Shown: positions 9,011 through 17,033 of the stretch, piece by piece
Position numbering within the stretch: the first letter of the stretch is position 1
Layout: every line of letters starts with the position of its first letter
From: Bacteroidota bacterium
Lineage (GTDB): Bacteria; Bacteroidota; Bacteroidia; Bacteroidales; Lentimicrobiaceae
Assembly: GCA_023417935.1 (NCBI GenBank)
Contig: JAEZDY010000018.1
Coordinates: forward strand, 1-64,000
Reading direction: 5' to 3'
Length of the DNA: 64,000 nucleotides
Position numbers and translations under genes: made by a program
Notes under the pieces: generated by a model
What the model was told of the DNA's origin: nothing
Database searches by the model: none
Seen by the model: the letters and a program-made list of their open reading frames with translations, nothing else

Positions 9011-9829
9011 ATGAAATCCTTTAATTCAATTAAACGCCTTCTAACTGTGATGATGGCAGTTTCCTTTGTTATGAATTCGTGCGGTGAAAAGGAAAAACCT
9101 GCTCCGGTGGCTGGTGGTCTCCAAATCACCTTTAACCATGTGGTTGACAATCAACCGCTGGTATTGAACGAGATGAAATACACCAATGCGGCTGACAATC
9201 CTTATGAAGTAACTGAAGTAATGTATTTTATCTCCGAATTGAAGCTATATAAGCAGGATGGCATTGTAGTAATACCCGACCAGTGGAACAACCTCCATTA
9301 TGCTGATAGTCGTTACACTGAAACCCTTATATGGAATGCAGGCAACAATATACCTCCGGGTACATACGACAGTCTCACGTTTACATTTGGGCTCTCAGAA
9401 GAAATCAACAAGTCGTTTATGTTTGTCAACCCACCCGAAGTAAACATGGCATGGCCACAGGCTCTTGGAGGTGGTTATCATTATATGATGCTTAACGGAT
9501 TCTGGCGCGACACCCTTGATAAGCGCCGTTCATTCAACTTCCATCTTGGCATTGGACAGATCTACGCCAACAACTCAGGACATGTTGAAGATATAACAGG
9601 CTTCGTACATAATAATTTCACAGTAAAACCTGCAGGTCAGGCTTTCACCGTTGCCGAAGGCAAAACCCTGAAACTAGCACTCACCATGCATATCGATAGC
9701 TGGTTTAACACCCCCTTTGTTTACGATCATAACCAATGGGGTGGTGCCATCATGCAGAATCAGGAAGCTATGCATATGGCATGTGTGAATGGAAGGGATG
9801 CTTTTACATTTGAGATTGTTACAGAATAG
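9011..9829 (+). CDS. MbnP-like (possible copper-binding) lipoprotein
   Basis: About 272 residues from the ATG at 9011; an in-frame ATG at 8990 lies upstream, and both follow TACAGTAAA. A lipoprotein signal ends in the lipobox VMNSC, so it is probably anchored in an outer or inner membrane. The body from about residue 30 (LQITFNHVVDNQPL, EVMYFISELKLY, PPGTYDSLTFTFGL, GGGYHYMMLNGFW) matches the MbnP-like family, whose better-known members bind copper or partner with MbnH di-heme proteins. Several His, Met and Trp residues are suitable ligands, but copper binding here is only an inference. No mbnH, TonB receptor or cytochrome peroxidase gene is intact next to it. Confidence 0.75.
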   Translation: MKSFNSIKRLLTVMMAVSFVMNSCGEKEKPAPVAGGLQITFNHVVDNQPLVLNEMKYTNAADNPYEVTEVMYFISELKLYKQDGIVVIPDQWNNLHYADSRYTETLIWNAGNNIPPGTYDSLTFTFGLSEEINKSFMFVNPPEVNMAWPQALGGGYHYMMLNGFWRDTLDKRRSFNFHLGIGQIYANNSGHVEDITGFVHNNFTVKPAGQAFTVAEGKTLKLALTMHIDSWFNTPFVYDHNQWGGAIMQNQEAMHMACVNGRDAFTFEIVTE

Positions 9830-9907
9830 ATAAACAGAGGAAATCAGGGCATGCTGTAGAGGCAGGTATGCCCTGTAACTATAGCTTTTCGGGGTTTATG
9901 CGTCGTA

Positions 9908-10948
9908 TCATGAATTCGCAACTTTCATTTTACCCAATTTACGAGCTTCAGCATAGGTAAGCAGCTTCTGCAGGTTTTCATCCCATAGCTTTAACCTCAG
10001 CGTGCTGAAGGATTTCCAGAGTGTTACCGGTTGAACGGTCTGAAATTCAGGGTTATCCTTATAGCACTTTTCAAGGTTATAATTAGGAATACCTGAGCTT
10101 AGGTGATGGATATGGTGAAATCCGATATTACCTGAGAACCACTGTAATACGCGTGGCAGTTTGAAGTATGAGGAGCCGGCAATTGAAACCGTTACATAAT
10201 CCCAGTTGTCATCATCATACCATTCAACATCAGGAAACTGATGCTGCACATAGAAAAGGTATACGCCTGTTATAGCGGCAAAGTACATGGTAAGAATCTG
10301 GATGAACAGATATGTTTGGATTCCGGCGAAAGCCGAAATACCTGCTGCAAAAGCGCCGATGCCCACATTAGTGATGTAAACACTGTATTTCTCGGTTTTC
10401 GAGAACGTCTTTCTTGTAAACCTGTTAACTATAAGGAAAACAATTGGCGCACCAATAAGAAACATAACTACCGGATTACGGTATATCCTGTAATAGAGTC
10501 GCCTCCATTTTGTGGCATTCATGTATTCATCTGTGGTCATTGTCCACACATCTCCAACTCCTCGTTTATCGAGGTTTCCCGAAGTGCCATGGTGTATGCG
10601 GTGGGCATTATGCCAATGGTGATAGGGTGTCAGCGCAAGCATACCCATTAGTGAACCAACAATTTCATTGGCAAGGTCGGATTTGAAGAAAGCTCCATGA
10701 CCGCAATCGTGGAAAATAATAAAAGCCCTGATCATAAAACCCGAGGCAAGAATTGAAATCGGCACAACGAGCCACCACGAAATCTGGGCAACATAAATCA
10801 TTACAACCCATAGGGCCATATATGGAATAACAGTATTTACCAACTGCCAGATGCTCTTCCGCAACTCCGGTTTCCGGTAATTGTTGATCAGCGCGAGCAT
10901 TCGTTTATTATTATAGTTCGTAAAATTATCTTGAACAGGAGCTTTCAT
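9908..10948 (-). CDS. Membrane fatty acid desaturase
   Basis: 346 residues. Three histidine boxes of the di-iron membrane desaturases are present in order: HDCGHG (near residue 80), HHWHNAHRIHH (near 120) and HHIHHL (near 275), separated by hydrophobic membrane spans. The spacing fits the acyl-lipid desaturase type (delta-12/omega-6-like) that uses oxygen and an electron donor to introduce a double bond into membrane fatty acids. This would raise membrane fluidity, in keeping with the ice-binding protein elsewhere in the window. The gene appears monocistronic, with a promoter at 11107-11133. Confidence 0.88.
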   Translation of the reverse strand: MKAPVQDNFTNYNNKRMLALINNYRKPELRKSIWQLVNTVIPYMALWVVMIYVAQISWWLVVPISILASGFMIRAFIIFHDCGHGAFFKSDLANEIVGSLMGMLALTPYHHWHNAHRIHHGTSGNLDKRGVGDVWTMTTDEYMNATKWRRLYYRIYRNPVVMFLIGAPIVFLIVNRFTRKTFSKTEKYSVYITNVGIGAFAAGISAFAGIQTYLFIQILTMYFAAITGVYLFYVQHQFPDVEWYDDDNWDYVTVSIAGSSYFKLPRVLQWFSGNIGFHHIHHLSSGIPNYNLEKCYKDNPEFQTVQPVTLWKSFSTLRLKLWDENLQKLLTYAEARKLGKMKVANS

Positions 10949-11355
10949 ATTAGTACATCTTAAACCTAACTACATCTATACACACACACAACTAAATCAC
11001 CCAGGCGTTACCGCTCACTGCTTTCTGATGAATTAGGGGGAACGTGCGAGAAACATCGCCGCGCTACTATATAAACCGGAAACAAATCACATTGTTGGAG
11101 AAATTGCAAAGTTAAAAACACAAAAAATCACAAAATAGAGGCTATAAATCTCTAAAGCCAAACAGTTAAAATTAAAACGTCACACTCTGTCGTATGTACT
11201 GAGTACTTTTACAATACGCTTAAGATTAATAATGTAGTGATCTAATAATAAGCGTTTTACATTGTATTTCAAGAAGCTGCAAATAAGACAATAACCATGA
11301 ACTATTAATGATCAATCACTAAATAATTAACATATTCACATTAAACTCAAGTAAA
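10949..11355. other. Intergenic region between divergent genes
   Basis: 407 bp without a gene. It holds a CACACA tract near 10980 and the desaturase promoter; no repeat family from the rest of the window was recognised and no RNA structure is obvious. Confidence 0.6.
11107..11133 (-). promoter_or_regulatory. Desaturase promoter candidate
   Basis: Minus strand TAACTTTG at 11114-11107 with a TTG at 11133-11131, 16 bp apart. The leader to the ATG at 10948 would be about 150 nt. Confidence 0.4.
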
Positions 11356-11982
11356 ATGAAAACCGACAAAGTTTACAACCTCATCATCCTCGACGAAAGC
11401 GGATCAATGGATTCGATCAAGAGAGCCACCATTAGCGGATTTAATGAAGTGGTGCAGACCATCCAGAGTATTGAAAAACAATATCCTGAACAACAGCATT
11501 TCATAAGCTTCGTAACCTTCAATGGGGCAGGCATCACAACCCACCTCGACAAACAGCCGATAGCTGAAATGAAAATGCTGGATAACAAAACCTATAATCC
11601 CAATTCATCAACCCCACTATATGATGCAATTGGTTTGAGTGTTCTGAAACTTAAATATGATCTTGCCTCGCAAAAAGAGGTGAATGTGCTGGTTACAATA
11701 CTTACTGATGGTGAAGAGAATGCTTCGCACGAGTTCCATGGTCAGCAGATCAAAAACATCATTGATGAACAGAAGACACATGGATGGACTTTTACCTACA
11801 TTGGGGCAAATCAGGATGTTGAAAGCAATGCAGCAAGCATATCCATTTCCAATACACTGCACTTCCATGCCAGTGAAGCCGGCATGAACGAGTTGTTCAC
11901 TAAAGAAAAGGCATCGAGACAACGGTACAGCGAAAAACTGCGCAATAAGGAAAACACGCAGGAAGATTTTTATAAGGAATAA
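11356..11982 (+). CDS. Cytosolic von Willebrand factor A domain protein
   Basis: 208 residues, a single vWA domain. The metal-ion-dependent adhesion site is complete: DESGS near residue 13, the Thr of SSTPLYD near 90 and the Asp of LTDGEE near 119. There is no signal peptide or membrane span, so it acts in the cytosol, where such proteins usually bind partners through a magnesium-dependent site (for example with MoxR ATPases or tellurite-type proteins). No partner gene is adjacent, so the role is unassigned. The C-terminal 40 residues are charged and probably helical. Confidence 0.85.
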   Translation: MKTDKVYNLIILDESGSMDSIKRATISGFNEVVQTIQSIEKQYPEQQHFISFVTFNGAGITTHLDKQPIAEMKMLDNKTYNPNSSTPLYDAIGLSVLKLKYDLASQKEVNVLVTILTDGEENASHEFHGQQIKNIIDEQKTHGWTFTYIGANQDVESNAASISISNTLHFHASEAGMNELFTKEKASRQRYSEKLRNKENTQEDFYKE

Positions 11983-12003
11983 TAATTTCACCCATTCACC
12001 TTA

Positions 12004-12049
12004 GAGACAGGGCATACCTTTGAGACAGGGCATGCCCTGTCTCTGCATT
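12004..12049. repeat. GAGACAGGGCAT palindrome with an extra half-site
   Basis: 12022-12043 is a perfect 22-bp palindrome (arms GAGACAGGGCA); an additional GAGACAGGGCAT half lies at 12004. There is no T-tract. It resembles the interspersed GTAGAGAC-type palindromes of several phyla. Confidence 0.7.
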
Positions 12050-12107
12050 TAACCAGTCACATAGCAACAGAAACCGGTTCGAAATTCTTTTTTACACCAT
12101 ACGCACA

Positions 12108-12197
12108 ATAGTCGCATTTTACTCGCATTTTATTCGCATTTAGTCGTTCTAAATGCGAACGAAATGCGAACGGTATGCGAACGAAGTGCGAACGGTG
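12108..12197. repeat. TCGCATTTTA / GCGAACGAAAT array
   Basis: Three TCGCATTT units with 10-11-bp spacing run into a hairpin (ATTCGCATTTAG / CTAAATGCGAA), followed by four GCGAACG(A/G) units. The two halves are inverted relative to each other. Followed by GTTCAA words at 12221-12242. Confidence 0.75.
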
Positions 12198-12319
12198 GCA
12201 AAACAAAATATGGTTCAATAGAGTTCAAAGAGTTCAAATATTAATGTCCGTTCCTTAAACTTACGATTAAATTTCTAAAAATTTTTTCCAAAATCTGTTC
12301 TACTTATTAAATCATATCG

Positions 12320-12327
12320 TATATTTG
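12320..12327 (+). promoter_or_regulatory. TATATTTG promoter box
   Basis: A -7 box 52 bp upstream of the ATG at 12380; no convincing -33 TTG was found. Confidence 0.35.
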
Positions 12328-12379
12328 AACTAAACTTCACCCGAATCCATTTAATTATCAACCATTAAAAGTTGTTGCC

Positions 12380-14488
12380 ATGAAACGATTACTGATTTGC
12401 ATCGCGATGATGTCATGTACTTTGCTATATGCAAACGAACTATCATTTGCAGTAACCACATCACCTATAGGAGTGTCTACAGTTATTGATGACCTTCCAG
12501 AGGCCGTACCTGATTATGTTACCGCAAGAGCAGGGTGGCCGGTGCAAATAAGGCCTTTGTTGAATGATATCAAGAATTCATACGATTCTCTTGTGTTATT
12601 TAGCGCTTCCGTTTCTGCAACTGAAGGCCCCAGATTAGGTGCCGTTAATGTTGCCGGTGATGTGGTTACCTTTTATCCTGCAGCCCAGGCTGAAGGAGTG
12701 CAAATTGTAAACTATTTTATCAAGAATGCATCAGGACCTAGTACAATAGTGATAGGCAAAATTTACGTTACCATCGTTAAGCAGCCATACTTTGACTCAC
12801 TCTCAATCAACAATATAAATGCAGGGGTTAATGCCGATGGAATCTTATTCTCTAAAGTGTTAACAATCCCAAATAATGATCCATCGCTACTTTTTTCAAG
12901 TGATATGCTTCCGCATTTTAAATATCCGGTAGATGCGTCATCCAGTACCATGTTCTTTAATTCATTATGGGTGGGTGGAAATGACTCTCAGGGTGATTTA
13001 CACCTCTCCCTTGATTCTTACAACGAGCGGGGACGCACCTGGCAGGCAGGACCTATATCTGATGTTTATGATTCAGCATGGTTCGTAAAATATGCACGGG
13101 TTTGGAAAATCAGCAAAGCAGAGATAGATTACCACAGGCAAAACTATTTTAACGTCGGCTACCAGCCTATTGAAGCTATACTTTCATGGCCAGGCAATGG
13201 CAATACAGCACTGGGTCAGGCAGCACAACTGGCACCTTATTTTGACCTCAATAGTGATGGTATTTACAACTGTATGGATGGCGATTACCCGCTTATCAGG
13301 GGCGATCAAACCATCTATTCAATTATGAATGACGATGTGCCACATATTGGTGTGCTTCCAATGAAATTAGAAATCCATAGCATGTTATATGCTTTTAATG
13401 CTCCTGCCGATACTGCCCTCCATCATACTATCTTCCTCCATTATGATATCATCAACCGGTCGCAGCACACTTATCCGGAGTGTTACAGTGCTGTTTATAA
13501 TGACGCTGACCTTGGTGATTACGGCGATGACTATCTGGCCTCTGATGTAGAACGATCTTCTTTTTATACTTATAATGGGAAGAATACTGATGCGATCTAC
13601 GGTGACAACCCACCTGCACAATCAGTAACAGTGCTCGCCGGTCCTTATCTATTACCCGATGGCATTGATAATCCCACCGGAGGATGCGATCAAAGTGTCA
13701 ACGGCATAAACTTCGGTAATGGTATTGCCGATGATGAAAGAGGCGGACTCGATAGGTTTAGTTATTACATGCTTTCAACAATAAATGGTGGCATGAATTC
13801 TCCTACGGCAGTTCAGAAGTTCGATTTTATGAAAGGGTACTGGATGGATGGAACACCTGTGCAATACGGCGGTAACGGTCATCCATCGGCAGGTTCAGTA
13901 GGCCCGGATGCCAGGTATATGTTCCCTGGTGATTCTGACCCTCTTAACTGGGGAACCGGTTGTGTATTACCTGCAGGCGGTTATAATCAGGGTAATAAGT
14001 TCTGGACTGAAGAAGAAGCGGGAAATATATATAACGATCGTCGGGGCCTTGGCACCATAGGACCATTTGCACTCAGTCCGGGTCAGGTACAGGAAATTGA
14101 ACTTGCATTTGTAATTGGTCAGGGCACCAACGGTCCTGGCTCATCAGTTGCACAGATGAAACGTAACATTGACTCCCTGAGGGTAAAAGTAGCTGCTGGT
14201 GAGGCAATCACACCTAACAACACACTTGGACTGATACAAACCATCCAAAGAAGCACACTATATCCATATCCAAACCCTGCAACTGAAGTGATCGCACTCA
14301 GCAGCCTTCCAACAAAAGCAAAAGCTGAATACAGCATATTCAACCTGCATGGAAACAAGATAGCTTCAGGCACTCTGCCCTCAAACTCAAAACCAACCAT
14401 AAACATTCAAAACCTCACTCCAGGCATTTACATAATCAGGGTTACTGAAGGTAATGCAGTGAGTACCGGGAAGTTTGTGAAAAAGTAG
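12380..14488 (+). CDS. Large secreted protein with T9SS type A sorting domain
   Basis: 702 residues. Signal peptide MKRLLICIAMMSCTLLYA; residues 40-130 look like an Ig/cadherin-like unit (PDYVTARAGWPVQIRPLLND); the long middle (150-610) has aromatic- and Asp-rich beta segments and the tract YFDLNSDGIYNCMDGDYP, a likely calcium-binding loop; the end from about 630 is a sorting domain beginning YPYPNPATEVI. No catalytic domain is recognised. The protein should be exported by Sec and then T9SS to the cell surface or medium. It is complete, unlike its two downstream T9SS neighbours. Confidence 0.82.
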   Translation: MKRLLICIAMMSCTLLYANELSFAVTTSPIGVSTVIDDLPEAVPDYVTARAGWPVQIRPLLNDIKNSYDSLVLFSASVSATEGPRLGAVNVAGDVVTFYPAAQAEGVQIVNYFIKNASGPSTIVIGKIYVTIVKQPYFDSLSINNINAGVNADGILFSKVLTIPNNDPSLLFSSDMLPHFKYPVDASSSTMFFNSLWVGGNDSQGDLHLSLDSYNERGRTWQAGPISDVYDSAWFVKYARVWKISKAEIDYHRQNYFNVGYQPIEAILSWPGNGNTALGQAAQLAPYFDLNSDGIYNCMDGDYPLIRGDQTIYSIMNDDVPHIGVLPMKLEIHSMLYAFNAPADTALHHTIFLHYDIINRSQHTYPECYSAVYNDADLGDYGDDYLASDVERSSFYTYNGKNTDAIYGDNPPAQSVTVLAGPYLLPDGIDNPTGGCDQSVNGINFGNGIADDERGGLDRFSYYMLSTINGGMNSPTAVQKFDFMKGYWMDGTPVQYGGNGHPSAGSVGPDARYMFPGDSDPLNWGTGCVLPAGGYNQGNKFWTEEEAGNIYNDRRGLGTIGPFALSPGQVQEIELAFVIGQGTNGPGSSVAQMKRNIDSLRVKVAAGEAITPNNTLGLIQTIQRSTLYPYPNPATEVIALSSLPTKAKAEYSIFNLHGNKIASGTLPSNSKPTINIQNLTPGIYIIRVTEGNAVSTGKFVKK

Positions 14489-14496
14489 AGGTTAGG

Positions 14497-14619
14497 GTTA
14501 TGGATAAGGCTAAAGGCTAAGGGCTAAAGTAAAAAGTGAAGAAAAAAAGTGTTTGGCAGTGAGTTGAAGAACAACTTTTGAACGCGCGAAGCGCTTTGAA
14601 CAACTTTTGAACAACTTTT
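14497..14619. repeat. GGCTAAAGG words followed by TTGAAC array with GCGC hairpin
   Basis: 14497-14532 is the AAGGCTAAAGGCTAAGGGCT run; 14573-14619 holds TTGAAC words separated by GCGCGAAGCGC and AACTT. TATATTTA at 14623-14630 just after it may be the promoter of the next gene. Confidence 0.7.
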
Positions 14620-14658
14620 CTATATATTTACATTGTTTTAACAACCAAAGAAATATTT

Positions 14659-14949
14659 ATGAAAACCAACCGCTTTACATTTGCTATAATATTGATAGCC
14701 ATAGCTTTTTGCTTCTCAGGATGTGCCAATAAAGAAGTAGTAACAGAATGCCTCACCGGACAAACCTATGGTTTCTGGTACGGATTGTGGCACGGTATTA
14801 TTGCCCCAGTTGATTTAGTGCTGATGCTTTTCAGAGACGATATTACTGTTTACGCCCCCAACAACAACGGCATTTGGTATGCATTCGGCTTTGTGCTCGG
14901 CAGTGGAGGCTGGGGCTTCTTTGGAGGCCACAAGAGTTCCAGGAAATAG
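14659..14949 (+). CDS. Small lipoprotein of unknown function
   Basis: 96 residues. A signal peptide ends with the lipobox FSGC, giving a lipoprotein of about 75 residues. The mature part has two hydrophobic or aromatic segments (GFWYGLWHGIIAPVDLVLML and WYAFGFVLGSGGWGFF) around DDITVYAPNNNG. This pattern is shared by short uncharacterised proteins found in many bacteria. Codon use and context look normal. A weak TATATTTA box lies at 14623-14630. No function can be assigned. Confidence 0.72.
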   Translation: MKTNRFTFAIILIAIAFCFSGCANKEVVTECLTGQTYGFWYGLWHGIIAPVDLVLMLFRDDITVYAPNNNGIWYAFGFVLGSGGWGFFGGHKSSRK

Positions 14950-14992
14950 TACCTGTCCCACTAGTCCCACAAGTCCTACAGGTCCCACAATC
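14949..14992. repeat. GTCCCAC word array
   Basis: Short run of GTCCCACNA(A/G) words (about 9-bp period) overlapping the stop codon region of the preceding gene; the same word recurs at 34817-34868. Confidence 0.65.
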
Positions 14993-15016
14993 ACCTAAAA
15001 TAAACACCCAACCAGC

Positions 15017-16321
15017 ATGAAAACAAAATTACTAGCCTCCATTTTTACATTACTAACCATTACCTCCTATGGCCAGACCGGTCTTCAGGTTGTATATGCC
15101 ACTAACCTCGATTCACTGGTGGCCTATTTCATTGAAAGTGGCGTAACATTCAGTAATGTTACGAAAACAGGAAACTACAAGGCACTGGGAAGTTTCAGCG
15201 GGGGTATTGAGTCGGGTCTGGGTATGGAGAACGGCATTATTCTGGCATCAGGAGATATAGCTAAAGCTAAAGGCCCTAATAATTCATCAAATGCGGGATA
15301 TAATTTTAATGGTCCGGGCGATGCTCATCTGGGTGCTCTGATTGGTCAAACCACACATGATGCCAGTATCCTGGAATTTGACCTGGTACCTGAAGGTAAT
15401 GTGCTCGCATTTAATTATGTGTTTGGTTCTGAAGAATATCCTGAATATACCGGTAGTCCCTATGCCGACGGATTTGCCTACTTCATCTCAGGACCTAATC
15501 CTGACGGTGGGTACTATGATATTCAAAACATAGCTCTTCTCCCGGATACGAATTTGATGGTCAACATAAATACTGTCAGTCACCTTACTAACAGTCAATA
15601 TTATATCAACAACAGCGGCGGCCAATTACTGCAATACGATGGTTATACTGTTACCTTACCCATTGAAGTGTATGTTGTTCCCAATCAAACATATCACCTT
15701 AAAATAGTTATTGCTGATTGCGGGGATGGCTTGTATGATTCAGGGGTTTTCCTTCAATCGCCCAGTTTGAAAAGCTTTAAGAGGAATTATACCGAACCTT
15801 TTGCTCAGGCTGGCGCCGAATGGCACTATACATTCCTCCCCATTAACCCGGCACAAGAGGTATTTAAAACGATAAGTCACATATCAGATACCCTGATTGA
15901 TGAGAAATTGTGCAGCAAGATGCTGGAGCAGGATTATCAGCAGAGTGCCGGCAGCATCAAACACCATTATATGTACAGGGTAAACGATAGTGTATTATTC
16001 TTCAGCAATGGAGAGTTTCGTTTGCTTTATGACTTCGGCGCTGAAGCCGGCGACACCATTCAAATTGGATATACTACAGCATCAGGCGATCCCCTACTGA
16101 TGATCATTGATTCAACAGGAACTATTATGGTGGGTGGTGAACCACGAAAACTCCAATATATCACCTGCGGAGATGGTCTGTTCATTGAGTTCGGCAAACA
16201 CGTGATAGAAGGAATTGGCAGCACCTCTTTTATGTTCCCAACCGTTGATATGTCGCATGACGGACCACTCAGGTGTTACAGCGATAATTCAACGCCGCTA
16301 TTTATAAACACACTTACCTAG
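15017..16321 (+). CDS. Choice-of-anchor L domain secreted protein, cut short by an in-frame TAG
   Basis: 434 residues to a TAG at 16319-16321. Signal peptide (MKTKLLASIFTLLTITSYG, then Q); residues 20-245 match the choice-of-anchor L domain (GLGMENGIILASGDI, LEFDLVPEGNVLAFNYVFGSEEYPEY, DGFAYFISGPNP). The rest is a secreted beta-rich module. The same frame stays open for 91 more codons to 16595 and encodes a T9SS sorting domain. In related proteins the equivalent site is often Trp or Tyr before NGQDCGEL, so a single-base change (TGG or TAT/TAC to TAG) is the likely cause. Without readthrough the product would be made without its secretion tag. Confidence 0.8.
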   Translation: MKTKLLASIFTLLTITSYGQTGLQVVYATNLDSLVAYFIESGVTFSNVTKTGNYKALGSFSGGIESGLGMENGIILASGDIAKAKGPNNSSNAGYNFNGPGDAHLGALIGQTTHDASILEFDLVPEGNVLAFNYVFGSEEYPEYTGSPYADGFAYFISGPNPDGGYYDIQNIALLPDTNLMVNINTVSHLTNSQYYINNSGGQLLQYDGYTVTLPIEVYVVPNQTYHLKIVIADCGDGLYDSGVFLQSPSLKSFKRNYTEPFAQAGAEWHYTFLPINPAQEVFKTISHISDTLIDEKLCSKMLEQDYQQSAGSIKHHYMYRVNDSVLFFSNGEFRLLYDFGAEAGDTIQIGYTTASGDPLLMIIDSTGTIMVGGEPRKLQYITCGDGLFIEFGKHVIEGIGSTSFMFPTVDMSHDGPLRCYSDNSTPLFINTLT

Positions 16322-16597
16322 AACGGACAGGATTGCGGTGAATTAATACTCAGCACCAATGAACAGGCACTCAGCCACATTAATGTCTATCCGAATCCTT
16401 CAAATGACCTGGTAAAGATAAACGGACTTACCAATGAAGCCGGCTTCAGGATTATCACCACAGGCGGCACAGTATTGATGGAAGGCAAGGTTAGTAGCAC
16501 CGGCATTATCAACATCAAAAGCCTTAAGTCAGGGATGTATTTTCTCGAGATCAAGGGAAAAGACCTGAGTGTTACGAGGAAGTTGTTTAAGAGTTAG
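16322..16597 (+). pseudogene. Detached T9SS sorting domain of the preceding gene
   Basis: In frame with the upstream gene and beginning NGQDCGELILSTNEQALS. It carries INVYPNPSNDLVKING, GLTNEAGFRII, SLKSGMYFLEI and the final basic VTRKLFKS, a complete type A sorting domain. It has no start codon of its own. It is expressed only if the TAG at 16319 is read through or suppressed. Confidence 0.85.
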
Positions 16598-16725
16598 TGG
16601 TGGTGATTAGTGGTTTAGTGAACTATATTGAACGCACTAAGTGCTTTGAACGCGCGAAGCGCTTTGAACCACTTTTGAACCACTTTTGAACCACTTTTAT
16701 ACAACTTTTGTACAACTTTCAAACG
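16597..16725. repeat. TTAGTGGT words and TTGAAC array with GCAC/GCGC hairpins
   Basis: 16597-16620 has GTGGTGATTAGTGG words. 16620-16725 has TTGAAC words interrupted by GCACTAAGTGC and GCGCGAAGCGC mini-hairpins, then CACTT and CAACTT spacers. The two hairpins differ by a compensatory base-pair change. Confidence 0.75.
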
Positions 16726-16787
16726 ATTGTTCATCAAACTCATACGATTATTCATTAGATGCATACGTTTGCACATTTGTCAACTTT

Positions 16788-17033
16788 TTGACATCTGGAT
16801 ATATTATCTTTGTATTGGAATTCCATTTTGCTTTTAAAATGTCGAATAACTAACTTCCAATCAAGCCTGTTCTGTAATTGCTTGCAAGAATTACATGGAT
16901 ACTTACTTCCTATCCATCTACTAGCCTAAGCCTACCTGACTTAAAGCTCCCCGGCTGAATGCAGAATGCTTTTATGCAACCCCAATCAGGTTAGTTAATT
17001 ATTAGTATTTCACATTCCAAAAAACAAAGTGCC
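16788..17033 (+). promoter_or_regulatory. Promoter and structured 220-nt leader of the 17034 gene
   Basis: TTG at 16788-16790 and TATCTTTG at 16805-16812, then about 220 nt before the ATG at 17034. The leader has hairpins at 16874-16894 (GTAATT/AATTAC), 16895-16917 (ATGGATA/TATCCAT) and an outer CCTGA/TCAGG pair (16935-16990). It matches no riboswitch I know. Confidence 0.35.

Noticed and set aside
10241..10651. 136-codon plus-strand frame
   Set aside because: Antisense to the desaturase with its complete histidine boxes.
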